From the NCBI RefSeq assembly GCF_013032005.1, contig NZ_WQBE01000001.1, positions 868,001 through 932,000 on the forward strand: 64,000 nucleotides of DNA. Reading direction: 5' to 3'. The translations under genes were made by a program, and so were the position numbers. Of this stretch, positions 8,245 to 16,712 are shown piece by piece (positions within the stretch are counted from its first letter, which is position 1; the number at the start of each line of letters is the position of its first letter). The notes under the pieces were generated by a model that was not told the DNA's origin, ran no database searches, and saw only the letters and a program-made list of their open reading frames with translations. The DNA is from Ruegeria atlantica (GTDB taxonomy: Bacteria > Pseudomonadota > Alphaproteobacteria > Rhodobacterales > Rhodobacteraceae).

Positions 8245-8934
8245 ATGCTTCGATTGACCCCGATCCTATTGGCGATTGCTTATGCCTTTGTGATGTACCG
8301 GATTTCCGTCTGGCGAACGCACCGAGAGCTGGATGCGAAATCGACCGAACTGGCTGATCCGGTGCTGAAACGCATGACTGACAGGCTGGCCGCCGCGCTC
8401 GAGATCGACCGGGTCCCGGTTTACATCTACGAGATCGACCCGGTGAACGGTCTGGCGGCTGCTGACGGGCGGATATTCATTACGCGCGGCTTTTATCGCA
8501 AGTTCCGTAACGGAGAGGTTTCGGCCGAGGAAATGGCCAGCGTTATTGCACATGAGCTGGGACATGTTGCGCTGGGGCATGCGCGGCGGCGGATGATCGA
8601 TTTTTCCGGCCAGAACGCATTGCGGGCGGCTTTGATGATGCTGTTGAACCGGTTCATTCCCTTCATCGGCGCGTGGATTGCCAATATGCTGACCCACCTG
8701 CTGGCCTCGCGCCTGTCGCGCAGCGATGAATATGAGGCGGATGAATATGCCGCCGCTCTGCTGACCAAGGCCGGGATCGGGATTGGGCCGCAAAAGTCGC
8801 TGTTTCACAAGTTGGAAGACCTGACACAACAGCGCGCGGGTGTTACTCCGGCCTGGCTCATGAGTCATCCCAAAACGGATGAGCGGATTGCAGCGCTGGA
8901 AGCACTTGAGCAGCGTTGGGGCGCAGGCGGTTAG
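8245..8934 (+). CDS. M48-family zinc metallopeptidase, membrane-anchored
   Basis: A 229-residue HtpX/Oma1-type peptidase. An N-terminal hydrophobic segment (residues 3-19) can anchor it in the membrane. The zinc motif HELGH is at 103-107, and the third ligand glutamate is in SDEYEADEYAA near 170. A second hydrophobic stretch (FIPFIGAWIANMLTHLLA) lies between. SHPKTDERI near the C-terminus is the typical M48 ending. Shorter than HtpX (about 290). Probably envelope protein quality control. No clear ribosome site precedes ATG 8245. Confidence 0.88.
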   Translation: MLRLTPILLAIAYAFVMYRISVWRTHRELDAKSTELADPVLKRMTDRLAAALEIDRVPVYIYEIDPVNGLAAADGRIFITRGFYRKFRNGEVSAEEMASVIAHELGHVALGHARRRMIDFSGQNALRAALMMLLNRFIPFIGAWIANMLTHLLASRLSRSDEYEADEYAAALLTKAGIGIGPQKSLFHKLEDLTQQRAGVTPAWLMSHPKTDERIAALEALEQRWGAGG

Positions 8935-8960
8935 GTTCGAAAGAGTGGGGCCAGCCACAC

Positions 8961-8984
8961 CGGGATATTATTAACCAGATGAAG
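8961..8984 (-). repeat. Intergenic repeat, copy D (core only)
   Basis: Read on the minus strand this holds CTTCATCTGG followed by TTAATAATATCCCGG, matching the core of copies at 16585, 31048 and 47395. It lies between the convergent M48 and PIN genes and covers nearly the whole gap. The G-rich end and the trailing hairpins seen in other copies are missing here. Confidence 0.55.
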
Positions 8985-8995
8985 TTGGATACGGC

Positions 8996-9538
8996 CTAAT
9001 GGCTGAGCGCCTTGCCCAACCTTGGCAGACGGGCCTTTTTCATCAGCGCGCGCAAGGTCCATTGATCACCGGACAGCCGGTTGGCTTCGGCTAAAACACG
9101 GTCGGCGAGTTCCGCCATGCCGTCGGGGTCGTCCAGCAAGAACCCATATAGCAGGCCGTCAGGATCGCGGCGTTCAAGCCCTTCTTCCAACAGGATATTT
9201 CTTGGGAAATCCTTGGCGTTCACGGTGACGATAACATCGGCCGAGGCCTCAACGGCGGTGGCGAGAACGTGAATATCAGCGCTATCGGGCAGCCAGAGGC
9301 GTTGTTCAAGCCCCGGATTGGCCGCGCGTTCGGCCTTAGGCCACTGCGCCTGCGTCAGGGCGATTTCGGCACGGGCCTGCGCCTCGCCTTCCGGGCCCAG
9401 TTTGCGGGCGGCGCGGGCCCATTCCTCGAGGATACGAGGAGACCAGATCGGCGTAAAGTGACTCAATCTGGCGGCGCCCAACAGCATCTCTCGCATCACC
9501 GTGGGGTAGATGACACAGGTATCCAGAACCGCCTTCAC
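8996..9538 (-). CDS. PIN-domain protein (putative ribonuclease)
   Basis: A 180-residue PIN-fold protein. The acidic residues expected for the metal site are visible: Asp 6 in AVLDTCVIYP, Glu in ILEEWARA near 38-39, and Asp in LPDSADIHVLATA, followed by the usual VTVNAKDFP. PIN proteins are Mg-dependent ribonucleases, often toxins. The start is GTG at 9538 and overlaps the stop of the upstream methyltransferase gene by 4 bases (GTGA), so the two are translationally coupled. No antitoxin gene is adjacent. Last gene of a five-gene minus-strand run. Confidence 0.8.
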   Translation of the reverse strand: MKAVLDTCVIYPTVMREMLLGAARLSHFTPIWSPRILEEWARAARKLGPEGEAQARAEIALTQAQWPKAERAANPGLEQRLWLPDSADIHVLATAVEASADVIVTVNAKDFPRNILLEEGLERRDPDGLLYGFLLDDPDGMAELADRVLAEANRLSGDQWTLRALMKKARLPRLGKALSH

Positions 9539-10737
9539 AGCCGGTAAAACACGGCTTTGAGATACCCGCTTTCAGCCAATTGCGGCAGTTGCGGGTGGTC
9601 GGGGCCGGCAAACCCCGTGTGGATCAGTTGTGCCTGCCGCCCTGCCCGACCAATCCCGCGCGAGGACGCGTCGCGGAACCGACCCAGATCGGCCGCGTGT
9701 GAACAAGAACAAAGCCCCAGATAGCCGCCCGGTTTTACCAAGGGTGCGGCCAGCCGTGCGATACGCTCATAAGCGCGCAGGCCCGCGTCCAGGGCTTGTT
9801 TCGACGGCGCAAAAGCGGGTGGATCACAGATGACCACGTCAAATTGCGCGCCTTCTTCGCCCAATTTGGTCAGCACCTCGAACGCATCGCCCTGACGGGT
9901 TTCAAATCGATCCGCGCATCCCGAAGCCTCGGCACCCTTCGTCGCCAAGTCCAGCGCCGCAGCCGAACCATCGACAGACAGGGCCTGCGCCGCGCCGCCA
10001 GCCAGCATCGCCAGACCAAAACCGCCCACATGGCTGAACACGTCCAGCACTTGCGCACCCAGCTGCACCAGCCGTGCAGCGAATGCATGGTTGGGGCGTT
10101 GGTCGTAAAACAGGCCGGTTTTCTGGCCTCCGGTAAGATCAGCCATATAGGTCGCGCCATTCATTGGCACCGGCAGCGGAGCGTCAGGCGCAGTTCCACG
10201 CAAGGTCTGGTTTTCATCATCCAGCCCTTCCAGTCCCCGAGTGCGGCCCGAGGCATTTTTCAGCACAGTTGTCACACCCGTCACAGCAACCAACGCGTCG
10301 GTCAGCGTTTCCAGATGCGCCTCGGCCCAGGCGGCGTTAGGTTGGATCACGCAGGCATCACCAAAGCGGTCGATGATCACGCCGGGAAAGCCATCCGCTT
10401 CGGCGTGGATAAGGCGGTAATAGGGGGCGTCAAACAGGTGTTCGCGCATGCCCAAAGCGCGGCGCAGGCGGGATTCGAACCATTCAGCATTCAGATCGGC
10501 ATCAAGGTCGCGATCCAGTACGCGGCACATGATTTTCGACTCGGGGTTCACGGCGACCAACGCAATGGGCGCGCGTTTGTCATCCTCCAGCACGGCCAAA
10601 GCGCCAACCGGTATCTTGCGTGTACGCCGGTCGGTGACAATGTCGTTGGCATAGACCCACGGGAAGCCATGGCGCAGGCCGCGCGCGTTGGCTTTGGGTT
10701 TCAGGCGGATACGGGGGCGGTCGGTGGCTTGGGTCAT
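9535..10737 (-). CDS. RlmI-like class I SAM-dependent rRNA methyltransferase
   Basis: A 400-residue protein like RlmI (23S rRNA m5C methyltransferase). The N-terminal PUA domain begins RIRLKPKANARGLRHGFPWVYAND. The SAM site is VLDVFSHVGGFGLAMLAGGA, and the catalytic-loop motif is VVICDPPAFAPSKQ. The C-terminal GGYLGLCSCSHAA resembles the RlmI CSCS segment. ATG 10737 follows GAGGGCG; the longer in-frame extension upstream has no family match. It is 38 bases after the 90-residue gene and overlaps the PIN gene. The exact target nucleotide is not provable here. Confidence 0.88.
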   Translation of the reverse strand: MTQATDRPRIRLKPKANARGLRHGFPWVYANDIVTDRRTRKIPVGALAVLEDDKRAPIALVAVNPESKIMCRVLDRDLDADLNAEWFESRLRRALGMREHLFDAPYYRLIHAEADGFPGVIIDRFGDACVIQPNAAWAEAHLETLTDALVAVTGVTTVLKNASGRTRGLEGLDDENQTLRGTAPDAPLPVPMNGATYMADLTGGQKTGLFYDQRPNHAFAARLVQLGAQVLDVFSHVGGFGLAMLAGGAAQALSVDGSAAALDLATKGAEASGCADRFETRQGDAFEVLTKLGEEGAQFDVVICDPPAFAPSKQALDAGLRAYERIARLAAPLVKPGGYLGLCSCSHAADLGRFRDASSRGIGRAGRQAQLIHTGFAGPDHPQLPQLAESGYLKAVFYRL

Positions 10738-10775
10738 GACGCCCTCATAGTGGTGAACGCGCCGGGGGAAAAGCC

Positions 10776-11048
10776 CTAGCGAGACCGGGACCGCCAGCCG
10801 CCGCGCCTCTTGGGTGTCTGAGCCGATTGTAGCCCTTCGGCCAACACTTGTGTCATCGGATGATCGGCCGCTTGCGTGGCATAGATGGCGTGTAACGCAG
10901 TAAGGGCCTGTGTCTGATCGCGATCCGCAGGCAGGCTCAGCGCCCAGTCCAGAAAAATGCTGCGGCATTCGGGCAGCGTGATGCCGTCGATGCGGTACGC
11001 CTCACGGATCAGGCCCTTGTGATCGTTTGGATCGTCATTGCGCGGCAT
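10776..11048 (-). CDS. Conserved hypothetical protein, 90 residues
   Basis: A 90-residue soluble protein (PNDHKGLIREAYRIDGI near the start, ECRSIFLDWALSLP in the middle, a basic C-terminal tail KRRGGWRSRSR). I do not recognise a named domain; the middle part is helical with repeated alanines. ATG 11048 has a strong GAGGAGG site, which lies inside the end of glnE: the two genes overlap by 14 bases. Expression is thus tied to glnE, and it precedes the RlmI-like gene. No function is proposed. Confidence 0.75.
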   Translation of the reverse strand: MPRNDDPNDHKGLIREAYRIDGITLPECRSIFLDWALSLPADRDQTQALTALHAIYATQAADHPMTQVLAEGLQSAQTPKRRGGWRSRSR

Positions 11049-13824
11049 CTTGCCCCTCCTCAAGCACGCGACCGATAATACCGGCGGCGGCGGTGTAACT
11101 GTCCTGCAGCGCGCCCTGCAGGTGTTCGACCTGTTCGAAACCGGTGGCCCGACACAGGAAAGCCGCGCCGCCCTCGCCGATCTTGTCCGCCTCGATCACC
11201 TTACCCGACAGCAGCCGGGCGGCGCATTGCACGGACCAGCATAAATCGTAGCAATCCTTGAGCGTTTGCACTTGCGCGACGTCCAGCAAACCGGCAGCGA
11301 CAGTGCCGTCCAACCCGGACTGCACGTCGCGCTGTGTCACACCAGACAGTAATGCCCCCGTTTCGGCCATCAGTTCGATATCCATCATCCGCCCGGCGCC
11401 GTTCTTGGCATCCCATATCCCCGCCGGGGATTTGGCGGCGGCCAAACGGGCGCGCATTTCGGACACTTCGCGCAGGACCTTCTGGCGGTCTTCCGGTTGC
11501 GCCAGAAAATCAGCGCGAAAGCTCTCGATATCCTGCGTCAAACCCGCGTCGCCTGCGACCACGCGGGCACGGGTCAGGGCCAAATGCTCCCACACCCAGG
11601 CTTCGTTGCGCTGGTAATTGGTGAAGCTGGCCCAGCTGGTCGCCACCGGCCCCTGATTGCCAGACGGGCGCAGGCGCATGTCGACCTCATAAAGCCGCCC
11701 CTGCGACATCGGAGCAGAGAGCGCCGTGATCAACGCCTGTGTGAACCGGGCGTAATAGGTACGCGTGGCCAGAGGGCGCGGACCGTCCGACATGTCCTGA
11801 TCCAGCGGGTCATAGATCACGATCATGTCCAGATCGGATTGCGAGTTGATCCGCCCTGCCCCCAGCGATCCCATACCCAGTACAGTCGCCCCGCGCCCCG
11901 GCGCAGGTCCGTGCTTTTTGGCGAATTGTTCAGTCACGCAAGGTAGGATCGCGGCTATAACAGCGCTGGCCAGTTCGGCATATTGCTGTCCGGCCTGCAC
12001 ACCGTCAATCAGACCGCGCAGGTGATGTACACCGATACGGAAATGCCATTCCTTGCACCAGCGACGTGCGAAATCCAGCTGCGTTTCATAGTCCGTTTCC
12101 TGCTGCAGCGCCTGCTCAAGATCAGACTGAAGTGCCGTTTGCCCTGGCCAGTCGCTGAAGAAACTGCCCCCAATCACCGCGTCAAACACGGCGGCGTTAT
12201 GGGACAGATGCGCCGCCAATGCGTGCGAGGTGCCCACAATATCGACCAGCAGGTCAATCAGGTGGGGATTAGCCTCGAACAGGGAAAACAGCTGCACACC
12301 TGCTGGCAACCCTGCAAGAAAACCGTCCAGCGCCCGCAGTGCCTCGTCCGGTTTTGCAGTTTTCGACAGGCGCGAGAGCAGCTCGGGCTTGAGACGTTCA
12401 AATATCCGCGCGCCGCGTTGCGAGCGTAGCGCTGGATAGGTGGTCCAGCGGGCCAGGACATTTTGGTCAAAATCGGCCTCACCGGCAGGTGCGGGCGTCG
12501 AAGATCCTGGGGCAAAGAACCCCTCGGTCAGCTCATGCACTTCGGTCAGACGACGGGTCAGATCTGCGGTCAACTCGGCGCTGTTCATCCCCATCAGGCA
12601 GGCAACGCGTTCGATCCCATCCGGTGATTGGGGCACCTTATGGGTCTGAGCATCGTGAACCATCTGAATGCGATGTTCGACCTCGCGGTGGGAGCGGTAG
12701 TGGTCGGTCAGCTTTTCGGCCACGTCCTGCGGTATCCAGTCTTTTCCGGCCAATGCAGCCAGACCGGGCACCGTGCCGCGCACGCGCAGGTCAGGGTCGC
12801 GACCTCCCGCGATCAATTGGCGGGTCTGGGTGAAGAATTCGATCTCACGAATGCCACCCTGCCCCAGCTTCATATCATGGCCGGGAATGGTCAGCGTGCC
12901 GCCGGTACCTTTATTCTCGCGAATGCGCAGGCGCATGTCATGCGCGTCCTGAATGGCGGCGAAATCCAGATGCCTGCGCCAGACAAAGGGGCGCAATGCA
13001 TCAAGAAAGCGTTGCCCGGCGGCAATGTCACCGGCACATGGGCGCGCCTTGATATAAGCTGCCCTTTCCCAGGTGCGGCCAAGGCTTTCATAATACCGCT
13101 CGGCCGCCTCGGTCGCCAAACAGACCGGGGTCACCGCCGGATCGGGACGTAATCGCAGGTCAGTGCGGAACACATACCCATCAGCGGTCTTGTCGCTGAG
13201 CGTGGCGCAAAAATTGCGCGTGGCCCGCACCATCCCCTGACGCGCATCGAAGAAATCATCGGGGTCAAAGCGGGTCTCATCAAACAGAACGATCAGGTCG
13301 ATATCCGAGCTATAGTTCAGCTCGTGCGCGCCCATCTTGCCCATGGCCAAAATGATCATCCCGGCGGCGGTTTCCACATCGTCTTTGGTCATCCCCGGCA
13401 GCTTGCCGCGCCGGATCAGTGCCGCGATCTCGGCCTTGGCGGCAACATCCGCAGCCAGCGCGCCGAAATCCGTCAGCGCAGCGGTCACTTTCTCTAACGG
13501 CCACGCGCCCGCCAGATCGGCCAGCGCGGTCAGCAAAGCCATGCGCCGCTTGGCTTGCCGCAAACCGGATTTCAACTGATCCGGTGGTAAGGCACGCGCT
13601 GCATCCATCACATCCGCAAAAGCCTGATCGGGCTCTTGCAAGGCCGACGGCAACCAATCGCGTTCGTGTTCGATCAATCCCTTTAGGTATGGACTCGAAC
13701 CCGCCGTCCCTGCAATCAGCTCCCCTTGTTCAGGCGTGATACCAGATACCGCATTCAGCGCTTCATCACCCAGCGATGCATCAAACGCCCGCGGAACACG
13801 GTGGATGGTCAGCGGACCGGTCAT
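11035..13824 (-). CDS. glnE: Bifunctional glutamine synthetase adenylyltransferase/adenylyl-removase
   Basis: A 929-residue GlnE, which adds and removes AMP on glutamine synthetase in answer to PII proteins and so adjusts nitrogen assimilation. Two nucleotidyltransferase domains are present. The N-terminal one has YSSDIDLIVLFDE near 171-183, followed by the long helical region IPGHDMKLGQGGIREIEFF. The C-terminal one has GRINSQSDLDMIVIYDP near 660-680. Both keep the D-x-D pair. Length is normal. Its ATG overlaps the stop of the DUF4440 gene (ATGA). No glnA or glnB in the window. Confidence 0.97.
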   Translation of the reverse strand: MTGPLTIHRVPRAFDASLGDEALNAVSGITPEQGELIAGTAGSSPYLKGLIEHERDWLPSALQEPDQAFADVMDAARALPPDQLKSGLRQAKRRMALLTALADLAGAWPLEKVTAALTDFGALAADVAAKAEIAALIRRGKLPGMTKDDVETAAGMIILAMGKMGAHELNYSSDIDLIVLFDETRFDPDDFFDARQGMVRATRNFCATLSDKTADGYVFRTDLRLRPDPAVTPVCLATEAAERYYESLGRTWERAAYIKARPCAGDIAAGQRFLDALRPFVWRRHLDFAAIQDAHDMRLRIRENKGTGGTLTIPGHDMKLGQGGIREIEFFTQTRQLIAGGRDPDLRVRGTVPGLAALAGKDWIPQDVAEKLTDHYRSHREVEHRIQMVHDAQTHKVPQSPDGIERVACLMGMNSAELTADLTRRLTEVHELTEGFFAPGSSTPAPAGEADFDQNVLARWTTYPALRSQRGARIFERLKPELLSRLSKTAKPDEALRALDGFLAGLPAGVQLFSLFEANPHLIDLLVDIVGTSHALAAHLSHNAAVFDAVIGGSFFSDWPGQTALQSDLEQALQQETDYETQLDFARRWCKEWHFRIGVHHLRGLIDGVQAGQQYAELASAVIAAILPCVTEQFAKKHGPAPGRGATVLGMGSLGAGRINSQSDLDMIVIYDPLDQDMSDGPRPLATRTYYARFTQALITALSAPMSQGRLYEVDMRLRPSGNQGPVATSWASFTNYQRNEAWVWEHLALTRARVVAGDAGLTQDIESFRADFLAQPEDRQKVLREVSEMRARLAAAKSPAGIWDAKNGAGRMMDIELMAETGALLSGVTQRDVQSGLDGTVAAGLLDVAQVQTLKDCYDLCWSVQCAARLLSGKVIEADKIGEGGAAFLCRATGFEQVEHLQGALQDSYTAAAGIIGRVLEEGQDAAQ

Positions 13825-14210
13825 TGCGCCTCCAACGGAGTGTCCTGACTGAAACTGTTGACCCAGACGTCATGGCGGCGCTCCCACAGGGAAGAGATCA
13901 GCATCGCCTCCCAAGCATCACTGTCCGGGCGTTGGTAATCGGCACGATAGGACAACAGGACAATATCAGCGTTCAGAACCCGCAGTTTTGTCTCGCTCAA
14001 CTCGTACCGCGACATCGTTGGCGCATCAGCGAATTGCCCGACATGATCATCGCGGTTGGCGAACCCGGTGGGATAGACCCCCAGAAAATCCGCGCTCAGC
14101 AACGCCCGGTCGGCCGAGGCGTTGCCTTCAACTAGTGCAGTCCAGACTTGCTTTTCCAGTTCCAGAATTTCGGCAAGTGACGGGGCGGTTTTTCGTTCTT
14201 CGACAGACAT
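13821..14210 (-). CDS. DUF4440/NTF2-like protein
   Basis: A 129-residue small alpha+beta protein of the SnoaL/NTF2-like group (DUF4440): an N-terminal helix PSLAEILELEKQVWTALVEG, then DRALLSADFLGVYPTGFANRDDHV and a C-terminal sheet ending WVNSFSQDTPL. Such folds bind small ligands or act as isomerases, but no catalytic residue can be assigned. ATG 14210 gives the usual family length; upstream in-frame sequence does not match. First gene of the glnE run and coupled to it through ATGA. Confidence 0.75.
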   Translation of the reverse strand: MSVEERKTAPSLAEILELEKQVWTALVEGNASADRALLSADFLGVYPTGFANRDDHVGQFADAPTMSRYELSETKLRVLNADIVLLSYRADYQRPDSDAWEAMLISSLWERRHDVWVNSFSQDTPLEAQ

Positions 14211-14362
14211 TTTTGCAAACTGCTTTGTTCTCTGGGTGACGTCAACCAAACTTGGCCCCGACGCATAATGTAAATCTTTTTCACATCGACCCCTTGCAAC
14301 CAGCCATCTGCTTCCCATCTTATCAATGTGAAAACGATTTACATCAACCCCGGAGACCCCAA

Positions 14363-14785
14363 ATGACCGCACTGTCCGACCCCGCCGTCCCAGAAAATCC
14401 GGGATGGCTGCACCGCATCGAAACTTGGCTTGATGACAAAGGCAAAGGCGCCTGGATCGCCGTCATGGTCCTTGGTTTCATCTTCTTCTGGCCCGTTGGC
14501 CTGGCCCTGTTGGCCTACATGATCTGGAGCAAACGCATGTTCAGCAAATCCTGCAGCCGCCGCAAATCCTGGCACAGTCACATGAGCGCCATGAAACCCT
14601 CGGGCAACAGCGCGTTTGATGCCTATAAGGCGGACACTCTGGCGCGGCTTGAACGCGAACAACAGGACTTCGAAGCCTTCCTGCGCCGCCTGCGTGACGC
14701 CAAGGACAAGGCTGAATTCGATCAGTTCATGGACGAACGCGCCCGCGAAAACCACGACGAGCCCGAAAACGGCGAGCGCGCCTGA
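14363..14785 (+). CDS. DUF2852 membrane protein
   Basis: A 140-residue protein with one membrane segment (GAWIAVMVLGFIFFWPVGLALLAYMIWSKRMF split over about 30-60) and a cytosolic helical tail rich in charged residues (YKADTLARLEREQQDFEAFLRRLRDAKDKAEFDQF) that looks like a coiled coil. This is the DUF2852 pattern common in alphaproteobacteria. Function unknown. ATG 14363 follows GGAG at 14352. A hairpin terminator follows at 14796. Confidence 0.82.
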   Translation: MTALSDPAVPENPGWLHRIETWLDDKGKGAWIAVMVLGFIFFWPVGLALLAYMIWSKRMFSKSCSRRKSWHSHMSAMKPSGNSAFDAYKADTLARLEREQQDFEAFLRRLRDAKDKAEFDQFMDERARENHDEPENGERA

Positions 14786-14795
14786 TCAAAGCTTG

Positions 14796-14826
14796 CCCTG
14801 TCCCGCCATCCGGGACAGGGTAATTT
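14796..14826 (+). terminator. Hairpin terminator after DUF2852 gene
   Basis: A perfect 10-base stem, CCCTGTCCCG (14796-14805) with CGGGACAGGG (14811-14820), loop CCATC, followed by TAATTT. The stem is strong but the T tract is short. Confidence 0.65.
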
Positions 14827-14851
14827 CCGAACAATATCCGGATATTACAAC

Positions 14852-15283
14852 ATGACCCACCTGCCCGACCCTGATACCCAGCCTGAGTTCTACCAGTCGG
14901 TAGCAACCAAACGCTTTGTCGCGTGGCTGTTTGATATCGCCTTCATTTCGCTGCTGTGCATCGTGCCGGTTTTCCTGACATTCGGCGCGGGGCTGCTGTT
15001 TCTGCCCTTGATCTATGGCGTCATCAGCTTTGTGTACCGCGTTGTTACCATCGCCAACGGATCGTCGACACTGGGCATGCGTTTCATGGGCATTGAATTG
15101 CGGGACGCATTCGGGTCCCGTCTGGATATGGGCAAAGCCGTGGCCCATACCGCCGGGTATTTCATCAGCATGGCGTTTTTCGTGGTTCAGATCATCTCGG
15201 TCATCATGATGCTGACCAGCGCACGTTGTCAGGGCCTGACGGATTCGTTCCTAGGCACGGTCATGATCAACCAGCGGGCTTAA
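14852..15283 (+). CDS. RDD-family membrane protein
   Basis: A 143-residue RDD protein. Family features: an Arg-x-x-A-x-x-x-D at the start of the first membrane segment (KRFVAWLFDIAF) and the later TLGMRFMGIELRD block. Three hydrophobic segments are visible (IAFISLLCIVPVFLTFGAG, LPLIYGVISFVYRVV, FISMAFFVVQIISVIMML). RDD proteins have been linked to ion or cation exchange in some bacteria, but most are uncharacterised. ATG 14852 has no strong ribosome site. Confidence 0.85.
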   Translation: MTHLPDPDTQPEFYQSVATKRFVAWLFDIAFISLLCIVPVFLTFGAGLLFLPLIYGVISFVYRVVTIANGSSTLGMRFMGIELRDAFGSRLDMGKAVAHTAGYFISMAFFVVQIISVIMMLTSARCQGLTDSFLGTVMINQRA

Positions 15284-15358
15284 ATATCTGCCAATTGAAT
15301 CACTTGGCGGCTCAGGGAACCGTTGTTATCATCCTGTGTCAGGAAACACGGAACCTTC

Positions 15359-16183
15359 ATGCGACACACGCTGCCCATCGCGCCGCAATTTTATGTGACG
15401 GCCCCGCAACCCTGCCCTTACCTTGAGGGCAGGATGGAGCGTAAGTTGTTCACCGCACTACAGGGCGAAGGTGCCGATCAGCTGAACAATTCCCTGTCGC
15501 AACAGGGGTTTCGCCGATCCCAGAATGTGCTTTACCGCCCATCCTGCACTGATTGCGCAGCCTGTCTTTCAGCCCGCATCGATGTGTCGGCTTTTCGCCC
15601 CAGCAAAAGCCAAAAGCGCACGGCCAAACGCAATGCCTACCTACAGCGCCGTGCAAACTCGCCTTGGGCAACTGATGAGCAATACGAACTGTTCCGCCGC
15701 TATCTGGACACACGCCACGCCGATGGCGGTATGGCCGATATGGATGTGTTCGAATTCGCCGCAATGATCGAAGAAACTCCGATCCGCAGCCGCGTGGTGG
15801 AATATGCCGACCCCGAAAACGGAGAGCTGATCGCCGTCAGCCTGACTGACGTTTTGGATGACGGGCTTAGCATGGTTTATTCCTTCTATGACCCTGAACA
15901 GCCGCAAAGCTCACTGGGAACGTACATGATCCTCGATCACATCGACATCGCGCGAGAGGCTGGCCTGCCCTACGTCTATCTGGGCTATTGGGTACCAGGC
16001 AGCCCCAAGATGGGGTACAAGGCGCGGTTTTCAGGGCTCGAAGCCTATATCCAAGGCAATTGGAAGCGTATCAACAATCCGTCTGAACTGGCGGACGGCA
16101 AGCACCACCCGCTATCCACCGCGCCGATTGCCGAGCAGGTCGCCAGTATTCAACTGCCCGACCGCCACCCGACCAAGGGCTAA
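15359..16183 (+). CDS. bpt: Aspartate/glutamate leucyltransferase (arginyltransferase family)
   Basis: A 274-residue leucyl-tRNA-protein transferase of the Bpt/ATE1-like family, which adds leucine to proteins with N-terminal Asp or Glu and marks them for ClpS-ClpAP. Diagnostic parts are [11 protein letters not shown] near the N-terminus, [16 protein letters not shown] with the cysteine cluster, and the C-terminal [23 protein letters not shown] 15359 is chosen since the family starts at [12 protein letters not shown]. The next gene begins 6 bases after its stop. Confidence 0.93.
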   Translation: MRHTLPIAPQFYVTAPQPCPYLEGRMERKLFTALQGEGADQLNNSLSQQGFRRSQNVLYRPSCTDCAACLSARIDVSAFRPSKSQKRTAKRNAYLQRRANSPWATDEQYELFRRYLDTRHADGGMADMDVFEFAAMIEETPIRSRVVEYADPENGELIAVSLTDVLDDGLSMVYSFYDPEQPQSSLGTYMILDHIDIAREAGLPYVYLGYWVPGSPKMGYKARFSGLEAYIQGNWKRINNPSELADGKHHPLSTAPIAEQVASIQLPDRHPTKG

Positions 16184-16189
16184 ACTTCC

Positions 16190-16579
16190 ATGCGCCAAAC
16201 ACTATACGCCGTCACCCTTGTGGTGCCGGATTACGATGCAGCTATTGCGTTCTACACCCAAAAACTCAGCTTCACTCTGACGCAAGACGTTGACCTGGGC
16301 GGTGGCAAACGCTGGGTGCTGGTGTCTCCTCCAGGATCAGATAGCGGGTCACTGTTGCTGGCGCAGGCAGACGGTCCAAACCAGATCGCCTCCGTGGGCA
16401 ATCAGACCGGAGGCCGCGTTGGCTTCTTTCTGCAAACGGATGATTTCGAACGCGATCACGCCGCAATGTTGTCCAAAGGCGTCCATTTCGAAGAAGACCC
16501 CAGACAAGAACCCTACGGTTGGGTCGCCGTCTGGCGCGATCCGTTCGGAAATCGTTGGGACCTGATTCAGTTCACCTGA
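16190..16579 (+). CDS. VOC-family (glyoxalase/extradiol dioxygenase-like) protein
   Basis: A 129-residue vicinal-oxygen-chelate fold protein with two beta-alpha-beta modules: LYAVTLVVPDYDAAIAFYTQKLSF at the N-terminus and VGFFLQTDDFERDHAAMLSKGV then AVWRDPFGNRWDLIQF at the C-terminus. The closing D-P-F-G-N-x-W is typical of glyoxalase/bleomycin-resistance relatives. Substrate and metal are not deducible. Six bases behind bpt, so probably co-transcribed. Confidence 0.85.
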   Translation: MRQTLYAVTLVVPDYDAAIAFYTQKLSFTLTQDVDLGGGKRWVLVSPPGSDSGSLLLAQADGPNQIASVGNQTGGRVGFFLQTDDFERDHAAMLSKGVHFEEDPRQEPYGWVAVWRDPFGNRWDLIQFT

Positions 16580-16584
16580 TCTGC

Positions 16585-16632
16585 CTTCATCTGGCCAAAA
16601 AATTTCTCGGGGTTGAATTGGCCGCAGGCCAA
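16585..16632 (+). repeat. Intergenic repeat, copy A
   Basis: CTTCATCTGG, then CCAAAAAATTTCTCGGGG, matches the core of copies at 8961, 31048 and 47395. It is followed by a small hairpin, TTGGCC (16618-16623) with GGCCAA (16627-16632). It lies between the convergent VOC and dctM genes. Confidence 0.55.
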
Positions 16633-16666
16633 GAAGGGGCTGGCCCATTCAACAATCCAAAAAAGC

Positions 16667-16691
16667 AAAGGGGGCCAATTGGCCCCCTTTT
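16667..16691. terminator. Bidirectional terminator between VOC gene and dctM
   Basis: AAAGGGGGCC (16667-16676) pairs with GGCCCCCTTT (16681-16690) around AATT, a 24-base palindrome with T runs on both strands. It can end transcripts of both the plus-strand VOC gene and the minus-strand TRAP permease. Confidence 0.85.
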
Positions 16692-16712
16692 CCGTTGGAT
16701 CACAGTAACCAA

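Noticed and set aside
8996..9538. A classic type II toxin-antitoxin pair.
   Set aside because: No small antitoxin gene flanks the PIN gene; the overlapping partner is a 400-residue methyltransferase.
10470..10482. GGGATTCGAACC, which resembles the T-arm of a tRNA on the minus strand.
   Set aside because: It lies inside the RlmI-like gene and encodes Trp-Phe-Glu-Ser-Arg; no acceptor stem, D-arm or anticodon arm surrounds it.
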